Part shown: positions 17,113-26,632 of the stretch, piece by piece | Position numbering within the stretch: position 1 is the first letter of the stretch | Layout: the number at the start of each line of letters is the position of its first letter | Origin: Haloarchaeobius amylolyticus | GTDB taxonomy: Archaea > Halobacteriota > Halobacteria > Halobacteriales > Natrialbaceae | Direction of reading: 5' to 3' | Assembly (NCBI RefSeq): GCF_026616195.1 | Contig: NZ_JANHDH010000001.1 | Span: forward strand, 744,001-808,000 | Length of the DNA stretch: 64,000 bases | The notes under the pieces: generated by a model | Told to the model about the DNA's origin: nothing | Database searches by the model: none | Seen by the model: the letters and a program-made list of their open reading frames with translations, nothing else | Position numbers and translations under genes: made by a program

Positions 17113-17889
17113 CTATTCTCCAACTCGCTCACAGAACCCCGAGACGGCGGCGTTGAACGCGTCCGGCCGTTCCAGCATCGCCAGATGTGCCGCCTCCTCG
17201 ACGATGGTCAGCTCGCAGTCGTCGATGCGCTCGGCGAGGAACTCGTGGTAGTGCGGCGGCGTCAGGTAGTCGTACTCGCCGACGAGACAGAGCGTCGGCA
17301 CGTCGATGCGGGCCACCTCGTCGCGCACGTCGAACTCGTGGCAGGTCAGGAAGTCGCGTTCGGTGACCGCGCGGCCGCAGGCCCGCATCCCCTGGATGGA
17401 GAGCTCTTCGAGGCGGGGGTCCGGGTCGTGGAAGAGGCGGTCCTCGTCGTGGAGGAACTCGATTGCGCGCTCGAAGTCGTCCGCCAGCCACTCGCGCAGG
17501 TCGTCGAGGACGGCGAGTTTCGCGCCGGTCCCGGCGAGAACGGCCCCGTCGAAGTCGTGGTCGCGCTCCAGCAGCAGGTGCATGACGACGGCGCCACCGA
17601 GCGAGTTCCCGACGACGACGCTCGCGTCGGTCTCCTCGGCGACGGCCAACACGTCGTCCGCGTACGCCGAGAGCGACTCGTAGCCGGGGTCGGCGTCGAT
17701 GTCGTCGCTCTCGCCGTGCCCGCTCAGGTCGAGCGTGACCACGGGTCGGTCGTCGCTCAGGCGCGACTGGGACTTCCAGAGGCGTCGTGTTCCCCCGCTC
17801 CCGTGGACGAACAGGACCGGGGCCCCGTCGCCACCGCGGTCGGATACCTCGTACGCAGTCCGGCGGCCGTGGTGCGTGATGGTCTGCAT
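17113..17889 (-). CDS. Alpha/beta-fold hydrolase
   Basis: A 258-residue hydrolase. The oxyanion strand LFVHGSGG lies at about 26-33. The nucleophile elbow is GNSLGG (Ser at about 94), the acid is probably in LVGEYDYLTP and the His is in EEAAHLAML near the C-terminus. There is no signal sequence, so it acts in the cytosol. Esterases, haloperoxidase-like and lipid hydrolases share this layout, and the substrate is open. The ATG at 17889 is supported by a TATA-like tttatgcc about 25 bases upstream. It converges with panB (13-base gap). Confidence 0.85.
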   Translation of the reverse strand: MQTITHHGRRTAYEVSDRGGDGAPVLFVHGSGGTRRLWKSQSRLSDDRPVVTLDLSGHGESDDIDADPGYESLSAYADDVLAVAEETDASVVVGNSLGGAVVMHLLLERDHDFDGAVLAGTGAKLAVLDDLREWLADDFERAIEFLHDEDRLFHDPDPRLEELSIQGMRACGRAVTERDFLTCHEFDVRDEVARIDVPTLCLVGEYDYLTPPHYHEFLAERIDDCELTIVEEAAHLAMLERPDAFNAAVSGFCERVGE

Positions 17890-17997
17890 ACCCGTGGCTT
17901 GGTCGGTGGAGGGCATAAAGCCTAAGCCGGTGTGAACCGCAGTTCTACCCGAGAACGCCGAACCCGCTCCCGTACCCCGATTAGGTAGGCGATAACC

Positions 17998-18028
17998 TTT
18001 TATACTATGAAGACTAACTTGTGGTTAG
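17998..18028 (+). promoter_or_regulatory. Promoter with inverted repeat before the Hsp20-like/cdc48 operon
   Basis: A clear AT-rich TATA element (ttttatact, about 17998-18006) is followed by an inverted repeat CTAAC-ttgtg-GTTAG (18014-18028) ending 7 bases before the ATG at 18036. The repeat would overlap or directly follow the expected transcription start, a good place for a repressor or a 5' hairpin. The binding factor is unknown. Confidence 0.5.
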
Positions 18029-18035
18029 CAAGTAC

Positions 18036-18281
18036 ATGCACTTACAAGAATTCGTCTCTGGAAGCGAGCGGTTCGTTCGCCACTACGCCTACGACGACGT
18101 GCACGTCATCGCCGCCGACCTCGGCGCTCTCGGTTCCGAGGCGACCGTGGACGTCGCCGGTGACACCGTCATCGTCGTCCCGAGCGACGACCACGACCAG
18201 TTCGAGATCGAGGTCCCCGGGACCGCGCGAGCGTTTATCAGAAACGGCATCCTCACTATCGAGATGGAGGTCGATGCATGA
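18036..18281 (+). CDS. Small Hsp20-like protein, cdc48 operon partner
   Basis: An 81-residue protein with a single beta-rich domain. The strands [25 protein letters not shown] and GILTIEMEV have the spacing of an alpha-crystallin/CS-like sandwich. It matches a haloarchaeal family I recall only as uncharacterised (DUF7127-like). The stop overlaps the cdc48 start (ATGA), so [11 protein letters not shown] is coupled. It could be an adaptor or substrate-delivery factor for the ATPase, which is inferred from position only. A GTG 15 bases upstream is a possible alternative start. Confidence 0.75.
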   Translation: MHLQEFVSGSERFVRHYAYDDVHVIAADLGALGSEATVDVAGDTVIVVPSDDHDQFEIEVPGTARAFIRNGILTIEMEVDA

Positions 18282-20545
18282 AACTCACCGTCAAACCACT
18301 CAAACAGAAGGACGCGGGCCGCGGCCTCGCCGCCATCGACCGCGTCTCCATGCAGGAACTGGACCTGGAGAACGGCGACTACATCGAGATCAGCGGGAAG
18401 GGTGACGGCGGCGCCGTCGCCCGCGTCTGGCCCGGCTACCCCGAGGACCAGGGCCAGGGCGTCATCCGCATCGACGGGCGCATCCGCCAGCAGGCCAACG
18501 TCGGCATCGACGACCGCGTCGAGGTCGAGAAGGCCGACGTCAAGCCCGCCAAGAGCGTCACGGTCGCCCTTCCGCAGAACCTGCGCATCCGCGGGAACAT
18601 CGGCCCCCTCGTCCGCGACAAACTGAGCGGACAGGCCGTCAAGGGCGGCCAGACCGTCCCGTTCTCGCTCTCGTTCGGCCCGATGGCCGGCAGCGGCCAG
18701 TCCGTCCCGCTGAAGATCGCATCGACCAACCCCTCGGGGACGGTCATCGTGACCGACTCGACCGACATCCAGATCAGCGAGAAGCCCGCCGAGCAGATCA
18801 GCGGCGGCGCCGGCGGTGGCGGCCGCGAGGGCGTCCCCAGCGTCACCTACGAGGACATCGGTGGCCTCGACAAGGAGCTCGACCAGGTCCGCGAGATGAT
18901 CGAGCTCCCGATGCGCCACCCCGAGCTGTTCAAGCAACTCGGCATCGAGCCGCCGAAGGGCGTGCTCCTGCACGGCCCGCCGGGCACCGGGAAGACCCTC
19001 ATCGCGAAGGCCGTCGCCAACGAGATCGACGCGCACTTCCACACCATCTCGGGCCCCGAGATCATGTCCAAGTACTACGGGGAGTCCGAGGAGCAGCTCC
19101 GTGAGGTGTTCGAGGAGGCCGAGGAGAACCAGCCCGCCATCGTCTTCATCGACGAGATCGACTCCATCGCGTCCAAGCGCGGCGAGGCCTCCGGCGACGT
19201 GGAACGCCGCGTCGTCGCCCAGCTCCTCTCGCTGATGGACGGCCTCGAAGAGCGCGGCCAGGTCACCGTCATCGCGGCGACCAACCGCGTCGACGCCCTC
19301 GACCCCGCGCTCCGCCGCGGTGGCCGGTTCGACCGCGAGATCGAGATCGGCGTCCCCGACAAGGAGGGCCGCCTCGAGATCATGCAGGTCCACACCCGCA
19401 GCATGCCGCTGTCGGACAGCGTGGACCTCGACCAGTACGCCGAGAACACCCACGGGTTCGTCGGCGCCGACATCGAGAGCCTCGCCAAGGAGGCCGCGAT
19501 GAACGCGCTCCGGCGCATCCGTCCCGAACTCGACCTCGAACAGGAGGAGATCGACGCCGAGGTCCTGGAGAACCTCAAAGTCACCGAGGGCGATTTCAAG
19601 GAGGCCATGAAGTCGGTCAAACCCTCGGCGATGCGCGAGGTGTTCGTCGAGGTCCCCGACGTCACGTGGAACGACGTCGGCGGCCTGAACGACACCAAAG
19701 AACGCCTCCGCGAGACCATCCAGTGGCCGCTGGACTACCCCGAGGTGTTCCAGGCGATGGACCTCGAGGCCGCCCGCGGCGTTCTGATGTACGGCCCGCC
19801 GGGCACCGGGAAGACCCTGCTGGCGAAGGCCGTCGCCAACGAGGCCAACAGCAACTTCATCTCCATCAAGGGGCCGGAGCTGCTGAACAAGTACGTCGGC
19901 GAGTCCGAGAAGGGCGTCCGCGAGGTGTTCGACAAGGCACGGTCGAACGCCCCGACGGTCATCTTCTTCGACGAGATCGACTCCATCGCCACCGAACGTG
20001 GCCGCCACTCCGGTGACTCCGGCGTCGGCGAACGCGTCGTCTCGCAGCTGCTGACCGAACTCGACGGGCTCGAGGACCTGGAGGACGTTGTCGTCATCGC
20101 GACGACCAACCGTCCCGACCTCATCGACAGCGCCCTGCTGCGCCCGGGCCGGCTGGACCGTCACGTCCACGTCCCCGTCCCCGACGAGGAGGGCCGCGAG
20201 AAGATCTTCGAGGTCCACACCCGGAACAAGCCGCTGGCCGACGGCGTCGACCTCGAATGGCTCGCGAAGAAGACCGAGGGCTACGTCGGCGCGGACATCG
20301 AGGCCGTCTGCCGCGAAGCCTCCCTCGCCGCGACCCGCGAGTTCATCAACAGCGTCGACCCCGACGACATGGACGACTCCGTCACCAACGTCCGCATCAC
20401 CAAGGAGCACTTCGAACAGGCGCTCAAGGAGGTGACCGCGAGCGTGACCGAGGAGACCAAGGAACGCTACGCCGAGATCGAACAGCGCTTCGGCCGGGAA
20501 CAGCCCGAACTCGAAGAGCGCGAGTTCGGTCGGACGTTCCAATAG
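18278..20545 (+). CDS. cdc48: Cdc48/VCP-type AAA+ ATPase
   Basis: A 755-residue unfoldase (VAT/p97 type) that extracts and unfolds proteins for the proteasome. The N-terminal double-psi barrel and 4-stranded N-domain cover about 1-180, followed by a GGAGGGG hinge. The D1 AAA module has Walker A GPPGTGKT at 233-240, Walker B FIDEID and a GGRFDRE arginine region. The D2 module has Walker A at 506-513, Walker B FFDEID and [10 protein letters not shown]. The length is typical. It is [15 protein letters not shown] coupled to the Hsp20-like gene. Haloarchaea carry several Cdc48 paralogs, and which one this is cannot be said. Confidence 0.95.
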   Translation: MKLTVKPLKQKDAGRGLAAIDRVSMQELDLENGDYIEISGKGDGGAVARVWPGYPEDQGQGVIRIDGRIRQQANVGIDDRVEVEKADVKPAKSVTVALPQNLRIRGNIGPLVRDKLSGQAVKGGQTVPFSLSFGPMAGSGQSVPLKIASTNPSGTVIVTDSTDIQISEKPAEQISGGAGGGGREGVPSVTYEDIGGLDKELDQVREMIELPMRHPELFKQLGIEPPKGVLLHGPPGTGKTLIAKAVANEIDAHFHTISGPEIMSKYYGESEEQLREVFEEAEENQPAIVFIDEIDSIASKRGEASGDVERRVVAQLLSLMDGLEERGQVTVIAATNRVDALDPALRRGGRFDREIEIGVPDKEGRLEIMQVHTRSMPLSDSVDLDQYAENTHGFVGADIESLAKEAAMNALRRIRPELDLEQEEIDAEVLENLKVTEGDFKEAMKSVKPSAMREVFVEVPDVTWNDVGGLNDTKERLRETIQWPLDYPEVFQAMDLEAARGVLMYGPPGTGKTLLAKAVANEANSNFISIKGPELLNKYVGESEKGVREVFDKARSNAPTVIFFDEIDSIATERGRHSGDSGVGERVVSQLLTELDGLEDLEDVVVIATTNRPDLIDSALLRPGRLDRHVHVPVPDEEGREKIFEVHTRNKPLADGVDLEWLAKKTEGYVGADIEAVCREASLAATREFINSVDPDDMDDSVTNVRITKEHFEQALKEVTASVTEETKERYAEIEQRFGREQPELEEREFGRTFQ

Positions 20546-20547
20546 GA

Positions 20548-20627
20548 CCTTTTTAGACCTCGAGTTTCCTCGGGCGCCTCCGGCGCCCTGCGGGAACCAC
20601 TCGGTCCAAAAAGCTACGCTAAAAAGG
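20548..20627 (+). terminator. Probable terminator/stem structure after cdc48
   Basis: Starting three bases past the cdc48 stop, CCTTTTTAG (20548-20556) is matched exactly by CTAAAAAGG (20619-20627). Nested inside is a perfect hairpin GGGCGCC-TCC-GGCGCCC (20572-20588). The T5 run directly after the gene is itself an archaeal-type termination signal on the plus strand. Confidence 0.5.
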
Positions 20628-20664
20628 CTGCTCGCTTCGCTCGCAGGTGCCGCGCTTGACGACT

Positions 20665-20703
20665 ACCGCAACCGCGACCGCACCGCACCGCAACCGCGAC
20701 CGC
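20665..20703. repeat. Short direct repeat, 17 bp twice
   Basis: ACCGCAACCGCGACCGC occurs at 20665-20681 and again at 20687-20703, separated by ACCGC, so the whole is built from ACCGC-like units. It sits between the cdc48 terminator and the stop of the acetyltransferase gene. Confidence 0.7.
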
Positions 20704-20705
20704 TC

Positions 20706-21224
20706 TCATTCCTCTACGCTGGCGACCATGTGGACCTGGGTCGTCTCGAAGCCGAGTTTCTCGTAGAAGGCGATGGCTCGCTCGTTGTCCACGTGTGGGT
20801 CGAGACTGAACTCCTCGCAGCCCGCCTCGCGAGCCCAGTCCCGCAGGCGGTCGAACAGCTCGTCGGCCAGTCCCGTCCCGCGGTAGGGCTCGCGGACGTA
20901 GATGTCACAGACGAACAGGCGGTCCGGCCGGTCGAAGACGCTCGGGGCGGGGTCGAGTTCGGCCGCGACGAAGCCGGCGAACTCGCCGTCGACGTCGGCG
21001 AGGCTGTCCGCGGCGGTGGCACCGTCGACGGCGACCCACAGCCGGTAGCCGTCGGTATCGACTCGGTCGACCCGGAACGGCACCTCCTCGGCGACGAGGT
21101 CGACGTCGTCAGCGAGGGCGAACTGCTCGACGGTCGCCTCGAGTTCGCGGTTGTAGGGTAGCCAGAGGGATTCGACGAAACGACGGACGGCGGCTTCGTC
21201 GGCGGGGAGTTCGACGAGGTCCAT
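20706..21224 (-). CDS. GNAT N-acetyltransferase
   Basis: A 172-residue acetyltransferase with a long helical N-terminus, the strand FVCDIYVREPYRG and the acetyl-CoA loop PYRGTGLADELFDRL at about 113-127, then ERAIAFYEKLGFE. The substrate is unknown. The start at MDLVELP is preferred. A GTG 57 bases upstream would add residues unlike GNAT N-termini, though the upstream TATA element (gatagac) is weak and does not decide it. Confidence 0.83.
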   Translation of the reverse strand: MDLVELPADEAAVRRFVESLWLPYNRELEATVEQFALADDVDLVAEEVPFRVDRVDTDGYRLWVAVDGATAADSLADVDGEFAGFVAAELDPAPSVFDRPDRLFVCDIYVREPYRGTGLADELFDRLRDWAREAGCEEFSLDPHVDNERAIAFYEKLGFETTQVHMVASVEE

Positions 21225-21355
21225 GTCGGTGCGGACCGGCACCGACCACTTGGGTCTATCGCAGGTGTGGTACCGGGTCACCTGCCGGGGCCCAGACTGA
21301 AACCTGCGTCACACCTTGCACAAACCATTCATATACGGAATCCGAGACGTGAACC

Positions 21356-22693
21356 ATGCCCTCCCGTCGCGACTACTGCAAGCGACTCGCCCTCACGGCC
21401 GGCGGTATCGGTCTCGCGGGCTGTGCGACCACGCTCTCCGACCGGACCGACCCGGCCGGCGGTCCCGGAACCGGGGATGCGCCGACCACCCCCGCCAGCG
21501 ATGCCGACCCGGTCGACTGGACCGAATTCGGCGTCGATTCGGGGAACACGGGCTTCGCGCCCGGGAACACCGGTCCCGGCGACCCGTCGGTCGCGTGGAC
21601 CGGCATCGGGTCGAAGGCGACCGTGAACTGCTCGCCGGCTGTGGTCGATGGGACGGTCTTCGTCGGCGGCGACGCCGTCTACGCCTTCGACGCCGAATCT
21701 GGCGAGCGACGCTGGCGATACCAGACCGGGCCCTTCGTCCCCTGTGCGCCGGCGGTCGTCGACGGGGTCGTCTACACCGCCCACAGCGACGGGGCGGTCC
21801 TAGCCCTCGACGCGGAGACCGGCGAGGCGGTCTGGACCCACGAGACGAACCACAACCTGTGGTCGCAGGCGCTCACGGTCCACGACGGGTCGGTCTACGT
21901 CGGGACCGCCGGGACCATGCCCGCGGTCGTCAGCGGCGACACCGACGAGTCGAAGGCCGGCCTGCTGGTGGCACTCGACGCTGACTCCGGCGAGAAGCAG
22001 TGGGAGTTCGGCGCGACCGACTGGTTCACCGGGCCGGCCGTCGGCGACGGCCTGGTCTTCGCCGGGAACGAGGAGGACCGGTTCTACGCGGTCGACGTCG
22101 AGACCGGCGAGGAGCAGTGGCGCTGGGACGCCAAGACCTTCGCCGCGCCGCCGACGTACCACGACGGGACGGTCTACGTGGGGCTCCATGGGAGTGGAGC
22201 GTGTGTGGCTCTGGACGCCCAGACCGGCGAGGTTCGCTGGCGGACCGACCTCGGGACGCCCAACGTGAAGTGCTCGCCGGCGGTCGACGGGGACCACGTC
22301 TTCGTCGCCGGGAAGCGAACCACCGGGGTCCTCCTGGGGGGTGGGGAGGACGACGGGACGGAGACCGAAACCACCGAGCCCGCGACCACGACGGCCAGCG
22401 GCCCGGCCGCCGACGGGAACTACGGTCGGCTACAGGCGCTCTCGGTCGCGGACGGGAGCGTCGCCTGGACCTACGACTCCGACGGCGACTTCCGGTCCTC
22501 GCCGGCGGTCACCGCAGACGCGATCTACGTCGGGAACGGCGAGGGCATCGTCTCGGTCGCCCGCGCCGACGGGAGCGAGCGCTGGCGGGTCGCGTTCGAG
22601 AAGTACGTGAACTCGTCCCCGGCGGTCGTCGACGGCCGGGCCTACGTCGGCTGCGCCGACGGCAACCTGTACTGTCTGGCCGACGAGGCGTGA
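21356..22693 (+). CDS. PQQ-type beta-propeller lipoprotein
   Basis: A 445-residue extracytoplasmic protein. A twin-arginine start (SRRDYC) and lipobox GLAGC near residue 22 predict Tat export and lipid anchoring. The rest is a run of PQQ-like propeller blades with repeated A.DAETGE..W cores (for example FDAESGERRWRY, LDAETGEAVWTH, VDVETGEEQWRW). A Thr/Glu-rich loop lies at about 335-350. Such propellers scaffold or bind cofactors and partners. No dehydrogenase catalytic residues were identified, so an enzyme activity is not claimed. Only 19 bases separate it from the convergent transporter gene. Confidence 0.88.
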   Translation: MPSRRDYCKRLALTAGGIGLAGCATTLSDRTDPAGGPGTGDAPTTPASDADPVDWTEFGVDSGNTGFAPGNTGPGDPSVAWTGIGSKATVNCSPAVVDGTVFVGGDAVYAFDAESGERRWRYQTGPFVPCAPAVVDGVVYTAHSDGAVLALDAETGEAVWTHETNHNLWSQALTVHDGSVYVGTAGTMPAVVSGDTDESKAGLLVALDADSGEKQWEFGATDWFTGPAVGDGLVFAGNEEDRFYAVDVETGEEQWRWDAKTFAAPPTYHDGTVYVGLHGSGACVALDAQTGEVRWRTDLGTPNVKCSPAVDGDHVFVAGKRTTGVLLGGGEDDGTETETTEPATTTASGPAADGNYGRLQALSVADGSVAWTYDSDGDFRSSPAVTADAIYVGNGEGIVSVARADGSERWRVAFEKYVNSSPAVVDGRAYVGCADGNLYCLADEA

Positions 22694-22712
22694 CCCCGCC
22701 GAGCCCGCAGCG

Positions 22713-25058
22713 TCACGTCGGCACGGCCCGCCGCAGGTACCGGTAGACCGGGAACGACCACTCCTCGAGGCGACGCTGGGCGCCGGACTCGGCCGCGTAG
22801 ACCAGCACCGGCACCCCGGCCTCGTCCGCTCGCTCGACGACCCGGTCGGGCGTGCTGCCGAAGACCCAGCGCCGGAGCCGCCGGGTCCGGGAGGCGCCGA
22901 CGAGCAACACGGCGTCGTGCTCCTCGGCGGCGAGGACGAGCGAGGTCGCCACGTCCGAGGAGTGCACGTCGTGGTGCTCGACCGTCGCCTCGTCGAAGGC
23001 GGCCGTGGTCTCGGCGGCGTCCTCGGGCGTGCCGTCGTTGCCGCGGGGGACGACCGAGACCACGTGGACCTGCCCGCCGGACTGGACCAGCGACGGGGCG
23101 CTGGCGAGCAACGCCTCGTGATGGGGGCCCGCACCGGCCCCGACGACGACCCGGTCGAAGTCGGCGTCGGCCATCTCCCCGTCGACGAAGACGGTGTCAC
23201 AGGGCGCGTCGTACTCCACCTTCTCGACGGCGGCGACGTTCTTCTCGGGGTACCCCATGACGATGCGGTCCGCGTCCACGTCGCGGGCGGTCGAGACGAT
23301 GTCGTAGCCGAGGTCGCGCGAGACGTGCGCGTCGACCTCGTAGGAGACCGCGAGGTCCGCGTCGTCGAGCGCCTCCGTCAGCCGGGACGCTCGCTCTGCG
23401 GCGACCTCGTCGACGGCGTCGGTCGGCGTCTGGTCCGGGACCTGCGTCACCCGGAGGAAGCGGACGACGGTGTCGGTCCCCGCCTTCCGACCGAGCCGGG
23501 CCGCGATGCGGCCGAACGTGGCGGCGTTCTGGACGCGTTCGACCGGCACGAGCACCGTGAAGGCGTCCTCGTCGGCGGTCGTCGCGGCGGCTTCGTCGGC
23601 CGGTTCGGGCGTCTCGACCTCGCTGACGAGGTCCTCAACGTCGGCCTCGCCGCCCCAGGCGAGGTAGGCGGCGACGGCGACGACCTCGACGACGACCCCG
23701 GCGACCAGCCCGAGCACCGAGGGCAGCAGGGCCACGGTCGTCCCGCCGACCGCCGTGACGAACTGCGCGCCCTCGGGGGCGCTCCCGAAGCGCATGCCCT
23801 TCACCGCGAGGAAGCCGATGAGGGCGACGTTCGCGACGACGCCCACGACCGGCAACACCGACCCGAAGGGCACCTCGAAGGGCCGGTCGAGGTCCGGGTG
23901 CCGGCGGCGGGAGTAGACGAGCGCGACGTTCACGACCGCGAGCGGCGCGAGCAGGTTCAGCGTCGCGAAGTTCGTCAGCCCCGCCAGCCCGATGTGGACC
24001 GGCCCGCCCGCACCGAGCAACCAGACGAAGACCGCGATGAGCGCGACGATGGCGCCGGTGACCGCCCCCACCGCGTAGAGTGGCGTCTCGTAGTCGGGGT
24101 GGACCCGCGAGAGGTCGCGTGGAGCCTGTCCCCGCCGGCCCATCAGGTAGCCGATTCCGCTACCGGCGAGGATGCTGGCGTTCGAGGCGCTGATCATCGA
24201 GAACACCGCCCCCGCGACGATGACCCACTGCCCGATGGGGCCGATGAAGGCCTTCGCGACCGTCCCCATCGCGGTCTCGCCGGCGGTCAGGGCGCCCCGC
24301 ACGCTCGCCGGCGTGTTGACGAGGGCGACGATGACGAAGATGTAGAGCACCGTCACCGTCAGCATGCTCGCCGCGATGGCCTTCGGGACGTTCTTCCGCG
24401 GCTCGATTATCTCGCCGGCGCTGGCGGCGATGGCGGAGAAGCCGAAGAAGGTGATGAAGGCGGTCCCGGCCGTCGAGACGATGCCGACGGGCTTGGTCTC
24501 GAAGTTCCCGGCGAACTCGCCGACCGCGGGCAGGACCCCGGCGAACTGCAGCGCCCCGCCGACGAATATGAGGAGTACGATGACCTTGAGCCCGGTCACC
24601 GCGACCTGGAACGTCCCGCTCTCCTCGGTCCCGCCCGCGTTCAGCGCGCCGAGGGCGAGCGCGGTGAGGATGCCGACCAGCCCGTGCGGGAGGTGGATGC
24701 CGGCCGGGAGGATGAACTTGCGGACCCAGTGGTCCATCGTGGCGAGGTAGAACGCGGTCGTCCCCGTGTAGCCGAGGAACAGCGACATGCCGACCGCGAA
24801 CGTCAACCGGTCACTGTCGAACGTCTGCGACGAGAACAGGTAGCCGCCACCGTTCTGTGCGTATATCGATGCGAACTCCGAGTAGGATGCCGCGGTCACC
24901 CCGGCGACGACGGCCGCGATGACGAACGCGACGACGGCACTCGACCCGACGTCGTGGACGGCCTGGCCCGACAGCGAGAAGATGCCGGCGGCGATCATCG
25001 TCCCGAGCCCCATCGCGAAGGCGACCCAGAAGCCCAGCGAGCGAGTTCGCTCTACCAT
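22713..25058 (-). CDS. APC-family amino acid transporter fused to two UspA domains
   Basis: A 781-residue protein. Residues 1-460 or so form an amino acid/polyamine/organocation permease with about 12 helices (GLGTMIAAGIFSLSG in TM1 carries the family's unwound substrate motif). An acidic linker follows, then two universal stress domains: the first from about 495 (FTVLVPVERVQNAATFGRIA), the second from about 635 (FDRVVVGAGAGPHHEALLAS). Usp domains attached to transporters usually bind ATP/AMP and are thought to regulate flux. Substrate unknown. No transporter partner genes lie nearby. Confidence 0.92.
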   Translation of the reverse strand: MVERTRSLGFWVAFAMGLGTMIAAGIFSLSGQAVHDVGSSAVVAFVIAAVVAGVTAASYSEFASIYAQNGGGYLFSSQTFDSDRLTFAVGMSLFLGYTGTTAFYLATMDHWVRKFILPAGIHLPHGLVGILTALALGALNAGGTEESGTFQVAVTGLKVIVLLIFVGGALQFAGVLPAVGEFAGNFETKPVGIVSTAGTAFITFFGFSAIAASAGEIIEPRKNVPKAIAASMLTVTVLYIFVIVALVNTPASVRGALTAGETAMGTVAKAFIGPIGQWVIVAGAVFSMISASNASILAGSGIGYLMGRRGQAPRDLSRVHPDYETPLYAVGAVTGAIVALIAVFVWLLGAGGPVHIGLAGLTNFATLNLLAPLAVVNVALVYSRRRHPDLDRPFEVPFGSVLPVVGVVANVALIGFLAVKGMRFGSAPEGAQFVTAVGGTTVALLPSVLGLVAGVVVEVVAVAAYLAWGGEADVEDLVSEVETPEPADEAAATTADEDAFTVLVPVERVQNAATFGRIAARLGRKAGTDTVVRFLRVTQVPDQTPTDAVDEVAAERASRLTEALDDADLAVSYEVDAHVSRDLGYDIVSTARDVDADRIVMGYPEKNVAAVEKVEYDAPCDTVFVDGEMADADFDRVVVGAGAGPHHEALLASAPSLVQSGGQVHVVSVVPRGNDGTPEDAAETTAAFDEATVEHHDVHSSDVATSLVLAAEEHDAVLLVGASRTRRLRRWVFGSTPDRVVERADEAGVPVLVYAAESGAQRRLEEWSFPVYRYLRRAVPT

Positions 25059-25133
25059 GGCTCGTGGTTCACCCGTGACACGGGAGAGTGTGCCGTCGAA
25101 CTGTCTTGGCTCGCGCCGAGGAACCGACGACGC

Positions 25134-26549
25134 TCAGTCGTCGCGCAGGGCCCGGGGAACCGTCACCTGCACCCGGTTCCTCGTCTCCTCTCCGAGGGTC
25201 TCGACCGTGATGCTCCCGTTCGAGAGCGTCACCACCCAGTAGACGAGCCAGAGCCCGAGGCCGCTGCTGTGGTACACCTCGTCCATCTCGTGGTCCCCCC
25301 GGAGGACGCGCGACTCGACCTCGGGTATCTCGGGTGCGTCGTCCTCGATGCACAGCGTCACCGTCTCGTCGTCCTGCTCGAGGGTGACCCGGGCCGTCGG
25401 CTCGTCGCGCAGGCTGTGGGTGACCGTGTTCTCGAGGAGCTCCAGGACGGCCAGTCCGAACTCGTCGATGACAGACGCGTGGGCCTCGTCGACGCCCTCG
25501 TACTCGATCTGTGCCCGCGGGAACCGCGACCGGATGGTCTCGACGCTCTCGGCGACGAGCGACGACACGTCGAGCCGCCGGGGCATCGTCTGTTCCGTGA
25601 TGACCTCGATTATCTCGCGTTCCTTCTCGGCGCTCGCGAGGAGTTCCTCGCCGGTCTGGCGGATGACCGCGGTCCGGTCGGCCGCGTCGGGGATGTCCTC
25701 CTCGATGAGCTGGGCGTTCCCGAGGATGATACCGAGGCTGTTGCGGAGGTTGTGTCGCAGGATGTTGTCCATCACGTACAGCTGGCGTTCCCGGCGGTGG
25801 CGGTCCGTGATGTCCCGGCAGAAACCCGTCACCCGGACGACCTCGCCGTCCTCGACGATGGGTTCGCCCTGGACCCAGAGCCAGACGTTGTAGTCCTTCT
25901 CCGGGTTGACGCGGTACTCCATCTCGACGGACTCCCCCGCCGAGATGCGTTCCATCGCCTCCTCGACGGCCGGGAGGTCCGCTGGGTGTATCTGGTCGAG
26001 GAACGCGGCCGGGTCCGATTCGACCTCCTCGATGGACCCGCCGAAGACCGCCTCGTAGGCGGGATTGACGAACAGCAGTTCGGACCAGTCGCTGTCGAAC
26101 ATCCACAGCACCTCGCCGGTCGTCGAGGACAGTTCCCGCAACCGGGCCGCCGTCTCCCTGCTCTCGCGCTGGGCCTCGATACGGTCGGAGATACACCGGG
26201 AACTCACCACGTAGCCGTCGAGCGAGTCGTCGGTCACGTTCGACATCCGTCCCTCCAGCCACACCCACGACCCGTCGTCGGCCCGGTGGCGGTACTCCAC
26301 CGAGGTCTCGGTGTAGCCCTCGCTCTCGATGGCCTGCTCGAACGCTGCCCTCGTCCGTTCGACGTCGTCGGGGTGGAGGTACGAGAAGGCGTCCTCGCCG
26401 ACGAGGTCGTCGGGGTCGAAGCCGAGGATGCGCCTCGCGCCCTCGTTGACGTACTGTATCTCCCCGTCCGGGTCGAGGAGGATGATCTTGTCCTGCGTGT
26501 GGTCGAGCAGCACCTCGAGTGAAGCCGAGGTCACCATCGCCCGGAACAT
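25134..26549 (-). CDS. PAS-domain sensor histidine kinase
   Basis: A 471-residue soluble kinase with two PAS domains (about 8-130 and 140-255, the second containing VNPAYEAVFGGS and ending at CRDITDR). The phosphoacceptor region has NILRHNLRNSLG (H266), followed by a HATPase domain with N box LELLENTVTHS and G boxes CIEDDAPEI and SGLGLWLV. It has no membrane segment, so it senses cytosolic signals. No response regulator is adjacent, which is common for haloarchaeal kinases. Confidence 0.92.
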   Translation of the reverse strand: MFRAMVTSASLEVLLDHTQDKIILLDPDGEIQYVNEGARRILGFDPDDLVGEDAFSYLHPDDVERTRAAFEQAIESEGYTETSVEYRHRADDGSWVWLEGRMSNVTDDSLDGYVVSSRCISDRIEAQRESRETAARLRELSSTTGEVLWMFDSDWSELLFVNPAYEAVFGGSIEEVESDPAAFLDQIHPADLPAVEEAMERISAGESVEMEYRVNPEKDYNVWLWVQGEPIVEDGEVVRVTGFCRDITDRHRRERQLYVMDNILRHNLRNSLGIILGNAQLIEEDIPDAADRTAVIRQTGEELLASAEKEREIIEVITEQTMPRRLDVSSLVAESVETIRSRFPRAQIEYEGVDEAHASVIDEFGLAVLELLENTVTHSLRDEPTARVTLEQDDETVTLCIEDDAPEIPEVESRVLRGDHEMDEVYHSSGLGLWLVYWVVTLSNGSITVETLGEETRNRVQVTVPRALRDD

Positions 26550-26632
26550 GAGGTTGCAGACGTAAATGGATTCGACCTACGAGGGACCACGAACCCCGTC
26601 CCGGGCGGGGCTCGAGTGCCCTGTCGGACGCC

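Noticed and set aside
18089-20542. Open frame of about 817 codons antisense to cdc48
   Set aside because: It mirrors the codon pattern of cdc48 and has no family similarity or promoter.
20665-20703. Possible CRISPR array or origin iterons
   Set aside because: Only two copies of a 17-mer with a 5-base spacer. There are no cas or Orc1/Cdc6 genes nearby.
22917-26522. Open frame of about 1200 codons on the plus strand across the transporter and kinase genes
   Set aside because: It is antisense to two well-recognised genes. Long spurious frames are expected at about 70% GC because stop codons are rare, and its composition (Arg/Asp/Gly/Val) matches no family.
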